Assembly: GCA_963922205.1 (NCBI GenBank)
Contig: CAWUHX010000120.1
Coordinates: forward strand, 248,001-312,000
DNA from: Romanomermis culicivorax
Lineage: Eukaryota > Nematoda > Enoplea > Mermithida > Mermithidae
Direction of reading: 5' to 3'
DNA: 64,000 bases
Part shown: positions 20,349 to 33,960 of the stretch, one piece after another
Layout: each line of letters begins with the position of its first letter
Position numbering within the stretch: position 1 is the first letter of the stretch
Position numbers and translations under genes: made by a program
The notes under the pieces: generated by a model
Told to the model about the DNA's origin: nothing
The model's input: the letters and a program-made list of their open reading frames with translations, nothing else
Databases searched by the model: none

Positions 20349-23300
20349 GCTCGCGTCACATAATTATCAACTCGCGCGTCAAAAATCGATAATCGGCAAA
20401 ATCTTTTCGATACAAAAAAACTACAGAATTTTAACTACAGTACACTTTGCTGACGTCACGCAATTGTCAACTCGCTCTTCAAAAATCGATAATCGACACA
20501 TCTCTTCGATAAAAAAACTACATAATTTTGACTAAAGTTCACCTTGCTGACGTCACACAATTATTGACTCGCTCATCAAAAAAGTCAATAATCGACACGT
20601 TTACCTCTCCAATTAATATTTATATGATATTTTCAAAATTGATCTACAGTACACCGTGCTGACGTTACACAATTCTCAACTCGCTCATTAAAAATCGATA
20701 ATCGACAAATCTCTTCGATAAAAAAACTACAGAATTTTGAATACTTCACACCTTGCTGACGTCACACAATTTTTAACTCGCTCATCAAAAATCTATAATT
20801 GACACATTCGATTTTTTGATAGAAAAAATACAAAATTGAAATTACAGTACACTTGTTTACATCACAGAATTATCAACGCGCTTATTAAAAGCTGATCATC
20901 GACAAATCTTTTCGATAATCAACTGGCACATCAAAAAGGTCAGTGATCGACACGTTCACCACTTCGGTTAATATTTATAGATGAAAATTAAATTCTAACT
21001 ACAGTACACTTTGTTGACGTCACGCAAATATTAACTCGCTTATCAGAAATCGGTAATGGACAAACTCGTCTATAGAAATAAATCACAAAATTTCAACAGC
21101 AGTACACCTTGCTGACGTCACGAAATTATCAACTCGCTCATCAAAAATCGACAATCGACATATTTGATTCTTCGATCAATATTTCTGCAAAAACAAATTA
21201 TGAACTTTGACTACAGTACACATAACTGATGAACAGCAGTACACCTTGCTGACGTCAAGAAATTATCAACTCGCTCATCAAAAATCGATAATCGCCATAT
21301 TCTGCTTTTCGATCAGCATTTATAGAAAAAATCACAAAATTCGAACTGCAATACACTTTGCTCACCTCGCATAATTATCAACTCGCTCATTAAAAATCGA
21401 TAATCGACGGATTGGCCTCTTCGATCAATATTTTCAGGGAAAAATAAAATTTCAACTACAGTACACCTTGCTGACGTCACACAATCATTAACTCGCTCAT
21501 CAAAAATCGATAATCGACGGATTGGCCTCTTCGGTCAATATTTTGAGGAAAAAATAAAATTTCAAATACAGTACACCTTGCTGACGTCACTCAATCATTA
21601 ACTCACTCATCAAATATCGATAATCGACTTATTGGCCTCTTCGATCAAAATTTTCAGAGAAAAATAAAATTTCAACTACAGTACACCTTGCTGACGTCAC
21701 ACAATCATTAACTCGCTCATCAAAATTTGATAATCGACACATTCGCCTCTTCGATCAACATTTACAGAAAAAATAAACAAAATTTTAACATCACACGAAA
21801 TCACGCAACTATCAACACGCTCATTAAAAATTGATCATCGACAAATTTCTTCGATAAAAAAAACTAAAGAATTTCAACTACAGTACACCTTGCTGACGTC
21901 ACACAATTATTAACTGGCTCATCAAAAATCAACAATCGACATATTTGCCTCTTCGATCAATATTTCTGCAAAAACAAATTATAAACTTTGACTACAGTAC
22001 ACATTACTGATGTCACGCAATCACTAACTCGCTCATCAAAAATTGATAATCGACACTTTCGCCTCTTCGATCAACATTAATAGAAAAAATAACAAAATTT
22101 TAACATTACACGAAATCACACAACTATCAACTCGCTTATTAAAAATTGATAATCGACAAATCTCTTCGACACAAAAAAACTACAAAATTTCAACTACAGT
22201 ACACCTTGCTGACGTCACACAATCATAAACTCGCTTATCAAAAATCGACAATCGCCATATTTAGCTCTTCGATCAGCATTTATAGAAAAAATCGCAAAAT
22301 TCGAACTACAATACACTCTGCTCACCTCGCATTATTATCAACTCGCTCATTAAAAATCGATAATCGACATATTGGCCTCTTCGATCAATATTTTCAGGAA
22401 AAAATGAAATTTTAACTACAGTACACCTTGCTGACGTCACGCAATCATTAACTCGCTCATTAAAAATCGATAATCGACGGATTGGCCTCTTCGATCAATA
22501 TTTTCGGGAAAAAATAAAATTTTAACTACAGTACGCGTTGCTGACGTCACTCAACTACTAACTCGCTCATCAAAAATCGATAATCGACGATGGATTGGCC
22601 TCTTCAATCAATATTTTCAGGAAAAAAACGAAATTTCAACTACAGTACACCTTGCTGACGTCACACAATCATTAACTCGCTCATCAAAAATCGACAATCG
22701 CCATATTCTGCTTTTCGATCAGCATTTATAGAAAAAATCACAAAATTCTAATTACAATACACCTTGCTCACCTCGCATAATTATCAATTTCGACGGATTG
22801 GCCTCTTCGATCAATATTTTCAGGGAAAAAATAAAATTTCAACTACAGTACACATTGCTGACGTCACACAATCATTAACTCGCTCATCAAAAATCGATAA
22901 TAGACACATTGGCCTCTTCGATCAATATTTTGAGAAAAAAATAAAATTTACACTACAGTAGACCTTGCTGACGTCATACAATCATTAACTTGCTCATCAA
23001 AAATCGATAATCGACGGATTGGCCTCTTCGATCAATATTTTCGAAAAAAAATAAAATTTCAACTACAGTACACCTTGCTGACGTCACACAATTATTAACT
23101 CGCTCATCAAATATCGATAATCGACTTATTGGCCTCTTCGATCAACATTTACAGAAAAAAATAACAAAATTTTAACATCACACGAAATCACGCAACTGTC
23201 AACACGCTGATTAAAAATTGATCATCGAAAAATCTCTTCGATACAAAAAATTTACAGAATTTTAACTACAGTACACCTTGCTGACGTCACGCAATTATCA

Positions 23301-25290
23301 ACTCGCTCATCAAAAATCGACAATCGACATATTTGCCTCTTGGATCAATATTTCTGCAAAAACAAATTATGAACTTTGACTACAGTACACATTACTGATG
23401 TCACATAATCATAAACTCGCTCATTAAAAATCGATAATCGACGATGGATTGGACTCTTCGATCAATATTTTCAGGAAAAAATGAAATTTCAACTACAGTA
23501 CACCTTGCTGACGTCATATAATTATTAACTCGAGTACACCTTGCTGACGTCACACAGTCATTAACTCGCTCATCAAAAATCGATAATCGCCATATTCTGC
23601 TTTTTGATCACCATTTATAGAAAAAATCACAAAATTCGAACTACAATGCTCCCCCCGCATAATTATCAATTTCGACGGATTGGCCCCTTCGATCAATATT
23701 TTCAGGAAAAAATAAAATTTCAACTACAGTACACATTGCTGACGTCACACAATCATTAACTCGCTCATCAAAAATCGATAATCGACGATGGATTGGCCTC
23801 TTCGATCAATATTTTCAGGAAAAAATGGAATTTCAACTACAGTTCACCTTGCTGACGTCACGCAATCATTAACTCGCTCATCAAAAATCGATAATCGCCA
23901 TATTCGGCTCTCGATCAGCATTTATAGGAAAAATCACAAAATTCGAACTACAATACACCTTGCTGACCTCGCATAATTATCAACTCGCTCATTAAAAATC
24001 GATAATCGACGGATTGGCCTCTTCGATCAATATTTTCACGGCAAAAATAAAATGTCAACTACAGTACACCTTGCTGACGTCACACAATCATTAACTCGCT
24101 CATCAAAAATCGATAATCGACGATGGATTGGCCTCTTCGATCAATATTTTCAGGAAAAAATAAAATTTTAACTACAGTACACCTTGCTGACGTCACACAA
24201 TCATTAACTCGCTCATCAAAAATCGATAATCGACGATGGATTGGCGTCTTCGATCAATATTTTCAGGAAAAAATGAAATTTCAACTACAGTACACCTTGC
24301 TGACGTCACACAATCATTAACTCGCTCATCAAAAATCGATAATCGACGATGGATTGGCCTCTTCGATCAATATTTTCAGGGAAAAATAAAATTTCAACTA
24401 CGGTACACCTTGCTGACGTCACACAACTATCAACTCGCTCATCAAAAATCGATAATCGACGGATTGGCCTCTTCGATCAATATTTTCAGGAAAAAAAAAA
24501 TTTCAACTACAGTACACATTGCTGACGTCACAAAATCATTAACTCGCTCATCAAAAATCGATAATCGACGGATTGGCCTCTTCGATCAATATTTTCGGGA
24601 AAAAATAAAATTTTAACTACAGTACGCGTTGCTGACGTCACACAATCATTAACTCGCTCATCAAAAATCGATAATCGACGGATTGGCCTCTTCGATCAAT
24701 ATTTTCAGGGAAAAATTAAATTTCAATTACAGTACACCTTGCTGACGTCACACAATCATCAACTCGCTCATCAAAAATCGATAATCGACGATGGATTGGC
24801 CTCTTCAATCAATATTTTCAGGAAAAAAATGAAATTTCAACTACAGTACACCTTGCTGACGTCACACAATCATCAACTCGCTTGATAATCGACATATTCG
24901 CTTTTTCGATCAAAATTAACAGGAAAAAGTAGCGAAATTTCGATTACAGTTCATCGATAATCGACAAATCTTTTCGATACAAAAAAAAAACTGAAGAATT
25001 TTAACTACAGTACACCTTGCTGACGTCACGCAATCATTAACTCGCTCATCAAAAATCGATAATCGACACTTTCGGCTCTTCGATCAACATTAATAGAAAA
25101 AATAACAAAATTTTAACATTACACGAAATCACACAACTATCAACTCGCTCATTAAAAATCGATAATCGACGATGGATTGGCCTCTTCGATCAATATTTTC
25201 GGGTAAAAATAAAATTTCAACTACAGTACACCTTGCTGACGTCACACAATCATTAACTCGCTCATCAAAAATCGATAATCGACACTTTCG
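20349..25290 (+). repeat. ~110-bp satellite, right arm
   Basis: About 45 monomers with the same order of blocks as the left arm; spacing between CTGACGTCAC motifs is 110 bp (for example 21471, 21581, 21691). From about 22400 many monomers share the variant GACGATGGATTGGCCTCTTC or its shorter form, evidence of recent local amplification. Short open frames here are repeat artefacts. Confidence 0.92.
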
Positions 25291-25944
25291 CCTCGGTTAC
25301 TGTATCTAAAGTAGCAAAGTGATTTTTGATGGGTCATCCATTGTTATCTTACGCAACCGGGCTCTCGGGAGTTGTGCAGCGGGCGGGCGGGCGAACGGGC
25401 TGTGGTTGGTTTCCATTGTGAAAATGGAGTACTTTGTACGCAATGGTCTATTTTGTATGTTGTATATACAACAAAAGCAAACGTTATACTATTTTGTACA
25501 GTACGCCTCATTAGCATATAACACGCAGGAGAAATTATATTTCATTTCGACTATACACCTCTATACAAAAGTGCCATAATGAGGACGTACTGCTGTTACT
25601 GTAATTTACTGTATGTTATTGTATTTTCTAGAATCCGGTCTCTCCATTTCTCACTGTGGGTTCCATTTGAAGGCACTTCCATATGTGGCAATTATACCTG
25701 TGTGTGTGTGAAAAATCGTGCACTTGCACCATGTTTGTGTTTACCTGTACACAATTTTCGGTATGAATACAGTCACGCCAAATTGAACATTAAAATTGGT
25801 ATAGGGGAAAAAATTTGCATAAAATTAAGCCGCTATTGTATTTTTGGAAACTTTTGTACATATTTTATACAATAGTCGCTTGATTATTTTATTTGAAACA
25901 ATTTTTTTTTCTTCTTAAAAATATGTATAGTTTCGCTTCACCGA
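25291..25944. other. Unique sequence upstream of the forkhead gene
   Basis: Satellite ends at about 25290. A short GC-rich GGGCGGGCGGGCG segment (25378-25395) and AT-rich sequence follow. No conserved protein is visible in its open frames. Confidence 0.4.
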
Positions 25945-26068
25945 CTTTCGGAGGCGGAGCTACAAGAAAAAAGTGGGCGGAGTTTACAATATTTCCCATA
26001 TATATATAGTCTTACTTAACATTCTAGCTTTTCGTCTTTCCTACAGTAAACGTCACCATTGAACAAAA
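25945..26068 (+). promoter_or_regulatory. Putative promoter/5' leader of the FoxQ2-like gene
   Basis: Two GGCGGAG/GTGGGCGG GC-boxes (about 25951 and 25973), a TATATATATA tract at 25998-26008, and a pyrimidine-rich TTTCCTACAG at 26037-26046 just before the ATG. The last could be a trans-splice acceptor if the animal uses spliced leaders. Confidence 0.45.
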
Positions 26069-29000
26069 ATGTTACCTTTTGGACACCAATTTTTCGGCCC
26101 AATGAGGCCTCAACCGCCACCGCCGGACTTTTTCGGACACCAGGGATTTTTCGACCCCCGGGCGGCCGCCGCCCGTTTAGCATGTCAGGCGGCCAACAGG
26201 GAGGAACCGAAACCTCAACATAGCTATATCGGCCTGATAGCCATGGCCATTTTGAGCAACGACGAGAAAAAAATGGTGCTTAGCGATATATACCAATGGA
26301 TAATGGATCATTACCCTTATTTTAGGTAAATTATTATTTTTTTTTTACTTTTTTTTACTTTTTTTGGTTTTTTTACTTTTTTTTAGTTTTTTTACTTTTT
26401 TTATTTTTTTTTACTTTTTTCACTTTTATTTTAGGACTAGGGGACCCGGTTGGCGTAATAGTATAAGGCACAATTTGTCGTTGAACGATTGTTTCGTCAA
26501 AGCGGGCCGTAGCGCCAACGGCAAGGGCCACTATTGGGCCGTGCACCCGGCCAACGTGGAGGATTTTTTGAAAGGCGATTTTAGGAGGAGGAGGTGAGCA
26601 TCATTTTTCTTGGAATGAAATTTAATTCATTTTTGGATGAAAAATGACACATTTTATTGCCCAAAATTTTTTTTTTTTTTGATCAAAAATTAAATTTTTA
26701 ACTTTGATTAGAAAAAAAAATCAGTTTTGATAAATGATATTGGATTTATTTCTGTCAAAAGTGACGAAATTATTGATCAAAAAAAAAATTTTTTTCGATT
26801 AAAAATGAAGTTTTTTTATATTTGATTAAAAATGTGGTATTTATTTTTGAAAAAAAAAATATTTCTTTTGGTAAATGAAATTTAATTCATTTTTGATCAA
26901 AATCAATTTTTTGATGAATCAAATATGTAATATTGTGATCAAATAAGATTCATTCCCATTATCGATTAAGCAAATTTGATTCGTTTATTATGCTTGATCA
27001 AATAAATTTATTTCATTTTTGATCAAAAACTTTTTTTCATCGATGAAATATATCATTATCCGAAAAAATTCCGAATTTCATTTTTGATCTGTGAAATTTA
27101 ATTCATTTTTCATCAAAATAAAGTTTTTGATCAATGAAATTTGTCATTTTTGATCCAAAAAAATTTCCAATTTCATTTTCGATCTGTAAAATTTAATTAT
27201 ATTTTCATCAAAATAAAGTTTTTGATCAATGAAATTTGTAATTTTTGATCAGAGAAAAATTTAGTTTACTTTTTTGATCAATGAAAACTGATTTTTTTAT
27301 CAATGAAAATTGATCTACTTTTGATCAAAACAAACCCTTTAATGAATGAACTTTGCGATTTTTGATTAGAAAAAAAATTATTCTTTTTTGATCAATGAAA
27401 TTTGATTCATTTTTGATCAGAATCGTCATTTTTTGATCAGAAAACAATTCATTTTTGATTTTTGATCAATGAAATTTGATTCATTTTTGATCGAAATAAA
27501 TTTTTTGATCAATCGTATTTGTCTTTTTGGATAACAAAAAAGTAATTTTCATTTCCGATCAATGGAATTGAATTCATTTTTGATTAAAATAAATTTTTTA
27601 CCATTTTTGATCAGAAAAAATTCAGTTTTTAGTTTTGATCAATGAAATTTTATTCATTTCTAATCAAAATAAATTTTTATGATCAACAAAATTTCTCTTT
27701 TTAGATCAGAAATAAATCAGTTTTCTTTTTTGATCAATAAAATTTGATTCATTTTTGATCTGAAAAAAATTGTTTTCGTTTTTCATCAGGGAAATTACAT
27801 TCATTTGTTATCAAAACAAATTTTTTGATCAATGAAAATTTGTCATTTTTGATCAAAAAAAAAATCATTTTTCATTTTCGATCAAGGAAATTTGATAATT
27901 TTTGATCAAAATAATTTTCTTCTTTCAATGAAATTTTTCGTTTTTCATCAAAAATAATTTCAGTTTTCTTATTTTTGATGAATTAAATTTGTCATTTCGG
28001 ATTGAAAATAAAATCAGTTTTCATTTCTGATGAATGAATTTTGATGCGTTTTTGATGAAAATTCATGTTTTTGATCGATGAATTTGCCATTTTTGATGGA
28101 AAACTATGTTTTCATTTTTGATCAATGAATTGATTGATTAAAAGATTGATTAAAAATTTTGTATCTTGAAAATTTTGAGCCTGTCCATGTGTGAATTTTG
28201 TGGATTGAATTTTCATTCTTGATCTGTAAAAATGTGATCAATCTTTAGTTCATAATAAATTCTATTTTATGCTACCATCTCCATTTTCGAGCAGGTTGGG
28301 TTATTACAAAAATTTTGTAGCAATTTTTGTATTTTTTTCTACATAAATGTGTATTGTAGATTCAATTTTTATTTTTGATCTGTGAAAATTAAACCGTACT
28401 TTAGTTCACAATGAGCTCTATTCAAATCTGTTCTTTTTTCGACTGTAGCTTGATTTTCAAGCAAGTTATGTTTCTTGAAAAATTTGTGGAAGCATTTCAG
28501 TTTCCAATATGTTAGGGTCAAAGCCTATCCTTATGTGCATGTATGCTTAAGTGTAGGGCAGGTGCAGGTAAAAGATACATGTATATGCATAACCATGGAT
28601 GAGTGTGATCAGATACCTCTTAAGCCTAAGCTCCAGTCTCTTGTCCAAAACCTGTGGCATCTCCAGGTTCCGGCTCCTGATCCACAAATACATCCGGATC
28701 CGTGACCGGCCACCACTAGAACTTGGTCCCGCCTTGGCACCTGTCTGTTAGCTCTAGCCAACACCTTCCCCATCATTCAGAGCCCAACGCAAAGTCAGGA
28801 AACACATGGGCCTGTCCGTGAACGACGAAGACGACAGCGACGACAGCCGCCCGGGATCGCCGGCCCTGCGGTGCGCGTTCATCAATCGACCGCCGCTGGG
28901 CCCTTTTTTCAGCCCCCTATCATTGCTGGATCCTATGAACCCGTACCTCTTACCATCGCCGCTAGCAAATTTAGTGGCGCCTGGGCCACCACCGCACCCT

Positions 29001-31311
29001 AAAACGTGCTCGTCGTCCAAAAAACGCCGGTTCAACGTGGACAGTCTATTGGCCGCCGAAGACGAAAAAACGCCGTCGCCGCCGCCACGGCAATCATCGT
29101 CGCCTGCCATCGTCGTCCCGACGTCAAATTTGCCATGCTCGGCCCATTCGCTACCTACCTCGATGCCCTTCCTACCGGCGGGCTTGTTCGGCGCCGGCAG
29201 CCGGATTGGTTGTTGGCCGTTCGGGCTTTGGCCGCCGAATCAATTTGCCGTGTCGCCGACGAACGGTCCGCAATCGCCGCCGGCGTCTTGTTCGTCGTCG
29301 TCGCCACCGTCATCGAACGGCGAAAGTCCGAAGCAGCAGCAGCCGCCGCCGGCTAATGACGCGGTTGTGGACCAGGCATCGGATAATGCGAGCCAAATTT
29401 CAGAGGGCAGGAGTTCGCCAAATGCGGCACAATGGCAGGTAAAGGACGATGTGCAGGAATGGATTGTGGTAAAGGACATTGTCCAGGGAAGGTAGCCATG
29501 AAGGTCCTTGTCGAGGCATCTTTGTCCAGGGAATGGGGTTCCCTGAAGGTCCCTGCCTTGGGGATGGGTGTCATGAAGGCCGCTGTAAATGGGTTGTTGC
29601 AGAGGCTCCTGTCAGGGAATCAGTTGTGATGAATGCCCTTGTTCAGGGAATGAGCTGCCATGGAGGCCCTTGTCCAGGGAATGGGCTGCAATCAGGGTTC
29701 TCGTCCATGGAAACAGGTGCCCTGAGGTTCACTGCCTTGGGGAGTGGGTGTCATGAATGCCCAAGTCCAGAGAATGGGATGCTAAAAAGGATGATGACAC
29801 AGAATTGGTTGTGATGAAGGCCAATGTCCAGGGAATGTGTTGCCATGAAGGCTCTATCCAGATAATAGACTTTGATAAGGGTCCTTGCCCAGAGAATGGG
29901 GCGCCATGAAGATCGCTCTCTTTCGAATGGGATGCCACAAGGGTCACAAAGAGGTTGTACTGAGGCCCCTTGTCCACGGAATAAGTTCACATGGAGGCCC
30001 CTGTCCGGGAAATGAGCTGCGATCAGGGCCCTTGTCCAGGGGTCGTTGTCTTGAGAATGGGGTGCCTTGAAGGCTCTTTTCCGGGTTGTCACAAGGGCTG
30101 CTGTCTGGGAATCGGTTGCAATGAAGGCCCTCGTCCAGGTTATGTGTTGCAATGAAGACTGCTGTCCCGAAAATGAACTGTGATGAGGGTCCTTGCCAAG
30201 GGAATGGGGTGCCCGGAAGATCACTGCCTTGGGGATGGGATGCCATGATGGCCCATCTCCTGAGAATGGGATGCCGCAAAGGCTGCTGTCATGATATCAG
30301 TTGTGATGAAGGCCCTCGGCCAGGGAATGTCTTTGATGAAAGCTGCAGTCCAGTGAGTGGGGACTACGATATGGGTGCTCCTTCAGGGAATGTGGTGCCT
30401 GCCTTGGGAAGGGCATGCCAGGAAGAGCCCGGTCCAGAGAATGGGATGCTGCAAACACAGCTGTTAGTGAAAGGGTTGCCATGAAGGTCCCTTTCCAGGG
30501 AATGGGCTACGATCAGGGCCCTTGTCCAGGGGTCGCTGTCTTGAGAATGGGGTGCCTTGAAGGCCATTGTCCAGAGAATGGGTTGTACCAAAAGCTGCTG
30601 TCAGGGAATCGGTTGCGATGAAGGCCCCCTTCCAGGGAGTATGTCGCGATGAAGGCTGCTGTTCAGAGAATGGGCTGTGGGGAGAGTCCTTATCCAGGAA
30701 ATGGGGTGCCCTCAAGGTCACTGCCTTGGGGATGGAGTGCCATGAAGGGCCATGTCCAGAGAATGGATTGTACCGAAAGCTGCTGTCAGGGAATCGGTTG
30801 CGATGAACGCCCCCGTCCAGGGAGTGTGTTGCGATGAAGACTGCTGTCCAGAGAATGGGCTGTGGTAAGAGTCCTTGTCCCCAGGGAATGGGGTGCCCTC
30901 AAGGTCACTGCCTTGGGGATGGAGTGCCATGAAGGGCCATGTCCAGAGAATGGATTGTACCAAAAGCTGCTGTCAGGGAATCGGTTGCGATGAAGGCCCC
31001 CATCCAGGGAGTGTGTCGCGATGAAGGCTGCTGTCCAGAGAATGGGCTGTGGTAAGAGTCCTTGTCCAGGGAATGGGGTGCCCTCAAGGTCACTGCCTTG
31101 GGGATGGGGTGTCATGGTGGCCCTTGTCTAAGGAATGGATTGCCACAAAGGCTGCTGTCGGGGAATCAGTTGTGATGGAGGCCTTTGTCGAGGCAATAGG
31201 CTGCAATAAAGGCCCTTGTGCAAAAAATAGGGTGCCCTGAAAGTCCATTTCTTGGAAATGTCCTTGATCACTTCACAGTATGCGGGTCCGACCGGGTATG
31301 GTGCCCACTGA
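26069..31311 (+). CDS. foxQ2: Forkhead transcription factor, FoxQ2 class
   Basis: Inferred exons are 26069-26325, 26435-26593, 28781-29438 and 31279-31311, with GT-AG introns. The join keeps frame and gives 368 codons plus stop. The forkhead domain spans residues about 50-140: [27 protein letters not shown], then recognition helix [13 protein letters not shown] and [11 protein letters not shown] wing. The [10 protein letters not shown] and [12 protein letters not shown] stretches and the [13 protein letters not shown] tail after the domain are diagnostic of FoxQ2. Residues about 223-229 (FNVDSLL) form an eh1-like Groucho-binding motif, implying repressor activity. The protein should be a nuclear DNA-binding regulator; FoxQ2 genes pattern anterior/aboral ectoderm in many animals. 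Exons 1-3 are strong. Exon 4 (ten codons plus stop) is inferred from a TTCACAG acceptor in the right phase; otherwise translation would read through the exon-3 donor to a stop at 29495. Confidence 0.9.
26326..26434 (+). other. Intron 1 of the FoxQ2-like gene (T-rich)
   Basis: 109 bp, GTAAAT to TTTTAG, phase 2, almost entirely T with periodic ACTTTTTTT. It splits the forkhead domain between the YFR and TRG residues. Translating through it would insert a hydrophobic run, which confirms that it is removed. Confidence 0.9.
26600..28140 (-). repeat. TGATCAAAAA-type array inside FoxQ2 intron 2
   Basis: Tandem degenerate units contain TTTTTGATCA followed by ATGAAATTTGATTCA and similar, repeated roughly every 25-30 bp. 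They are the reverse complement of the family at 44590-50200. The array occupies most of the 2187-bp intron (26594-28780). The rest of the intron (28140-28780) shows no gene. Confidence 0.85.
29440..31265 (+). repeat. GC-rich minisatellite in FoxQ2 intron 3
   Basis: Units of about 30 bp combine CTTGTCCAGGGAATGGG, TGCCATGAAGG and CTGCCTTGGGGATGG. A higher-order unit of about 185 bp (marker CTGCTGTCAGGGAATCGG at 30594, 30780 and 30967) is nearly identical in its last copies. Both strands have many open frames because the units rarely contain stops; I regard these as non-genic. The array begins immediately after the inferred exon-3 donor. Confidence 0.9.
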
Positions 31312-32170
31312 ACTTGAACTGGATCCTAGCATCTGACAGCGTAGCAGAACCTGACGGCTTTGAAAATTTACCGTCTTAAATCTAGATCATTGGTAAGCCT
31401 CATAGAATATTTTAAAATCTCACTTTTCCGACCGAAAACACAAAATTCTAATTTTTGTAAATTTTTCTCCAGGAATCAATGGCTAAAATTATGGCCCGGT
31501 CTTATCAAAATAGATCGTCGAATCATCATGGTACAAAATCGATGATCAACGATTCTACAGTAATAGGCAAATAATTTTAGATTTAGGTAAAAATTTTCCT
31601 TTTTTTTCTCTCGTTCAAGTGTCATACCTCGATTTTTAGTTTTATGTTTTTCTTTTTTTTTTTATGTTCGCGTAAGTTTAGGTTGATTTTTCTTTTATTT
31701 CTTACGGATATACTGTGATTACGGTATTACGGTATCTTTACTTTTCTTGTAAAAATTAGTATACTGTAGCTTCGATTGATTGTGTGTCAGATTGTTTCTA
31801 CAGTAATCCAATTTTTTTTCTATGTGGTATCTCACTCCGTCAATTTTGCAATTTCTACTGTAATAATTGTATCTCTTTTGTATTTATGTAGTTTTACTTT
31901 TTTATATACATATGTGCAAAAGATGGTTTTAATTAGAATATATACCAGTCAGTAGTTTTCATTAGCACTAATGAAATAATTATAAGATTATTATAATTAA
32001 AAAAACCTTTCTGACGTCAGTAAGATTGCAAGTTGGAAATGTAATTTTAACTCCTACAGTATTTTGAACTTATCTTTACCAGAAAATTCTGTTTTAAATT
32101 CTTACCTGTGGATCATGCCCTAAAAACTTACCCGGAAGTACTGTAGCGCAGTGATTTGCATAAAACTCTA
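31312..32170. other. 3' flank of the FoxQ2-like gene
   Basis: AT-rich with several TACTGTAG motifs. No clear AATAAA lies close to the inferred stop and no further exon is evident. Confidence 0.4.
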
Positions 32171-32179
32171 CATTATAGT

Positions 32180-33960
32180 CCTTATCCTACAGTATGATTG
32201 TCTAAACTAATACAGATATTTCGTATATCTTGCTGACGTCAACTTCTTTTTAAGTTTTGATACAAGTTTAGAAGAGCATACTGTACATGGCTTGCAGACG
32301 CCGATCGATTCTTACTGTATTTAGGTCACTTACACGGTCGATGAACTGTAGTCAGCTAATTTGCATAAAGCTCCAGATTATGGACACTTTATGGAAGTGA
32401 TATGCAAATTTCTATCCTAAATCCTACAGTATGCTTGTGTTAACTAGGATAGTCGTATAGTGTACCTTGCAGACGTCAATTCTTACAGTATTCTTTGGCT
32501 GTGTGTTAGATGTCTTGTGGATGCTGTAAGTCGATAGACTGTAGTCAACTGATTTGCATAAAATTCGTGATTATGGATACTTTATGAAAGGCATATGCAA
32601 ATTTCTATAGTAAATCGTACAGTATGCTTCTGTAAGCTAAAATAGGCATGTCATATATCTTGCAGACGTCAACTTCTACAGTAACCTCTTTTCTCTAATT
32701 TTCGTTAAAGGTACTTTTGACGTCTTGCAGACGCCGCTGGATTTTTGCTGTATTTCGTTCACGAAATTCAGTTGTTACTGACCTGTCAATGAACTTTAAT
32801 CAACTAATTTGCATAAAATCTGGATTTTGACATTTTTATCATCCTATATCCTATAGTATGCTTCTGTAAATTCAAATAGGCATGTCATATATCTTGCAGA
32901 CGTCAACTACTACAGTAACCTCTTTTCTCTAATTTTCGTTAAAGGTACTGTAGACGTCTTGCAGACGCCGCTGAATTTTTGCTGTATTTCGTTCACGAAA
33001 TTCACTTGTTACTGACCTGTCGGTGAACTATAATCAACTAATTTGCATAAAATCTGGATTTTGACATTTTTATCATCTTATATCCTACAGTATGCTCCTG
33101 TAAATTCGAATAAGCAATATCGTATATCTTGCAGACGTCAACTTCTACAGTAACCTCTTTTTCCTAATTTTCTTTAAAGCTACTGTAGACGTCTTGCAGA
33201 CGTCGCTGAATTCTTACTGTATTTCGCTCACGAAATTCAGTTGTTACTGACCAGTCGGTGAGCTGTAATCAACTAATTTGCATAAAAGCTGGATTTTGAC
33301 ATTTATCCTACGGTATGCTTCTGTAAATTCGAATAAGCAATATCGTATATCTTGCAGACGTCAACTACTACAGTAACCTCTTTTCTCTAATTTTCGTTAA
33401 AGGTACTGTAGACGTCTTGCAGACGCCGCTGAATTTTTGCTGTATTTCGTTCACGAAATTCACTTGTTACTGACCTGTCGGTGAACTATAATCAACTAAT
33501 TTGCATAAAATCTGGATTTTGACATTTTTATCATCTTATATCCTACAGTATGCTCCTGTAATTTCGAATAAGCAATATCGTATATCTTGCAGACGTCAAC
33601 TTCTACAGTAACTTTTTTTCTCTGGTTTTCGGTGAAGGTACTGTAGACGTCTTGCAGACGTCGCTGGATTCTTACTGTATTTCGTTCACGAAATTCAGTT
33701 GTTACTGACCAGTCGGTGAGCTGTAATCAACTAATTTGCATAAAAGCTGGATTTTGACATTTATCCTACGGTATGCTTCTGTAAATTCGAATAAGCAATA
33801 TCGTATATCTTGCAGACGTCAAATTCTACAGTAACCTCTTTTGCTTTGATATTTTGATAAAAATTCGAAAATTTTTCATGTCTTGCAGACGCCACTCGGT
33901 TCTTACTGTAGCTTTCTTACGAAATTAACTACTAATCCGGAATTTGATAAGTTGTGGTCA
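32180..33960 (+). repeat. ~235-bp tandem repeat with CTTGCAGACGTCAA
   Basis: Seven to eight units with CTTGCAGACGTCAA near 32466, 32659, 32894, 33127, 33353, 33588 and 33816. Each also has ACGTCTTGCAGACGCCGCT about 75 bp later, a TAATTTGCATAAAA octamer segment and CCTACAGTATGCT. The units from 32640 to 33840 are very similar. Confidence 0.88.

Noticed and set aside
7340..25290. CRISPR-like array of repeats and spacers
   Set aside because: The 110-bp monomers are repeated along their whole length with no unique spacers, and the window is animal DNA.
29353..31240. Many 60-160 codon frames on both strands
   Set aside because: They come from the GC-rich minisatellite in intron 3; overlapping frames on both strands and no domain.
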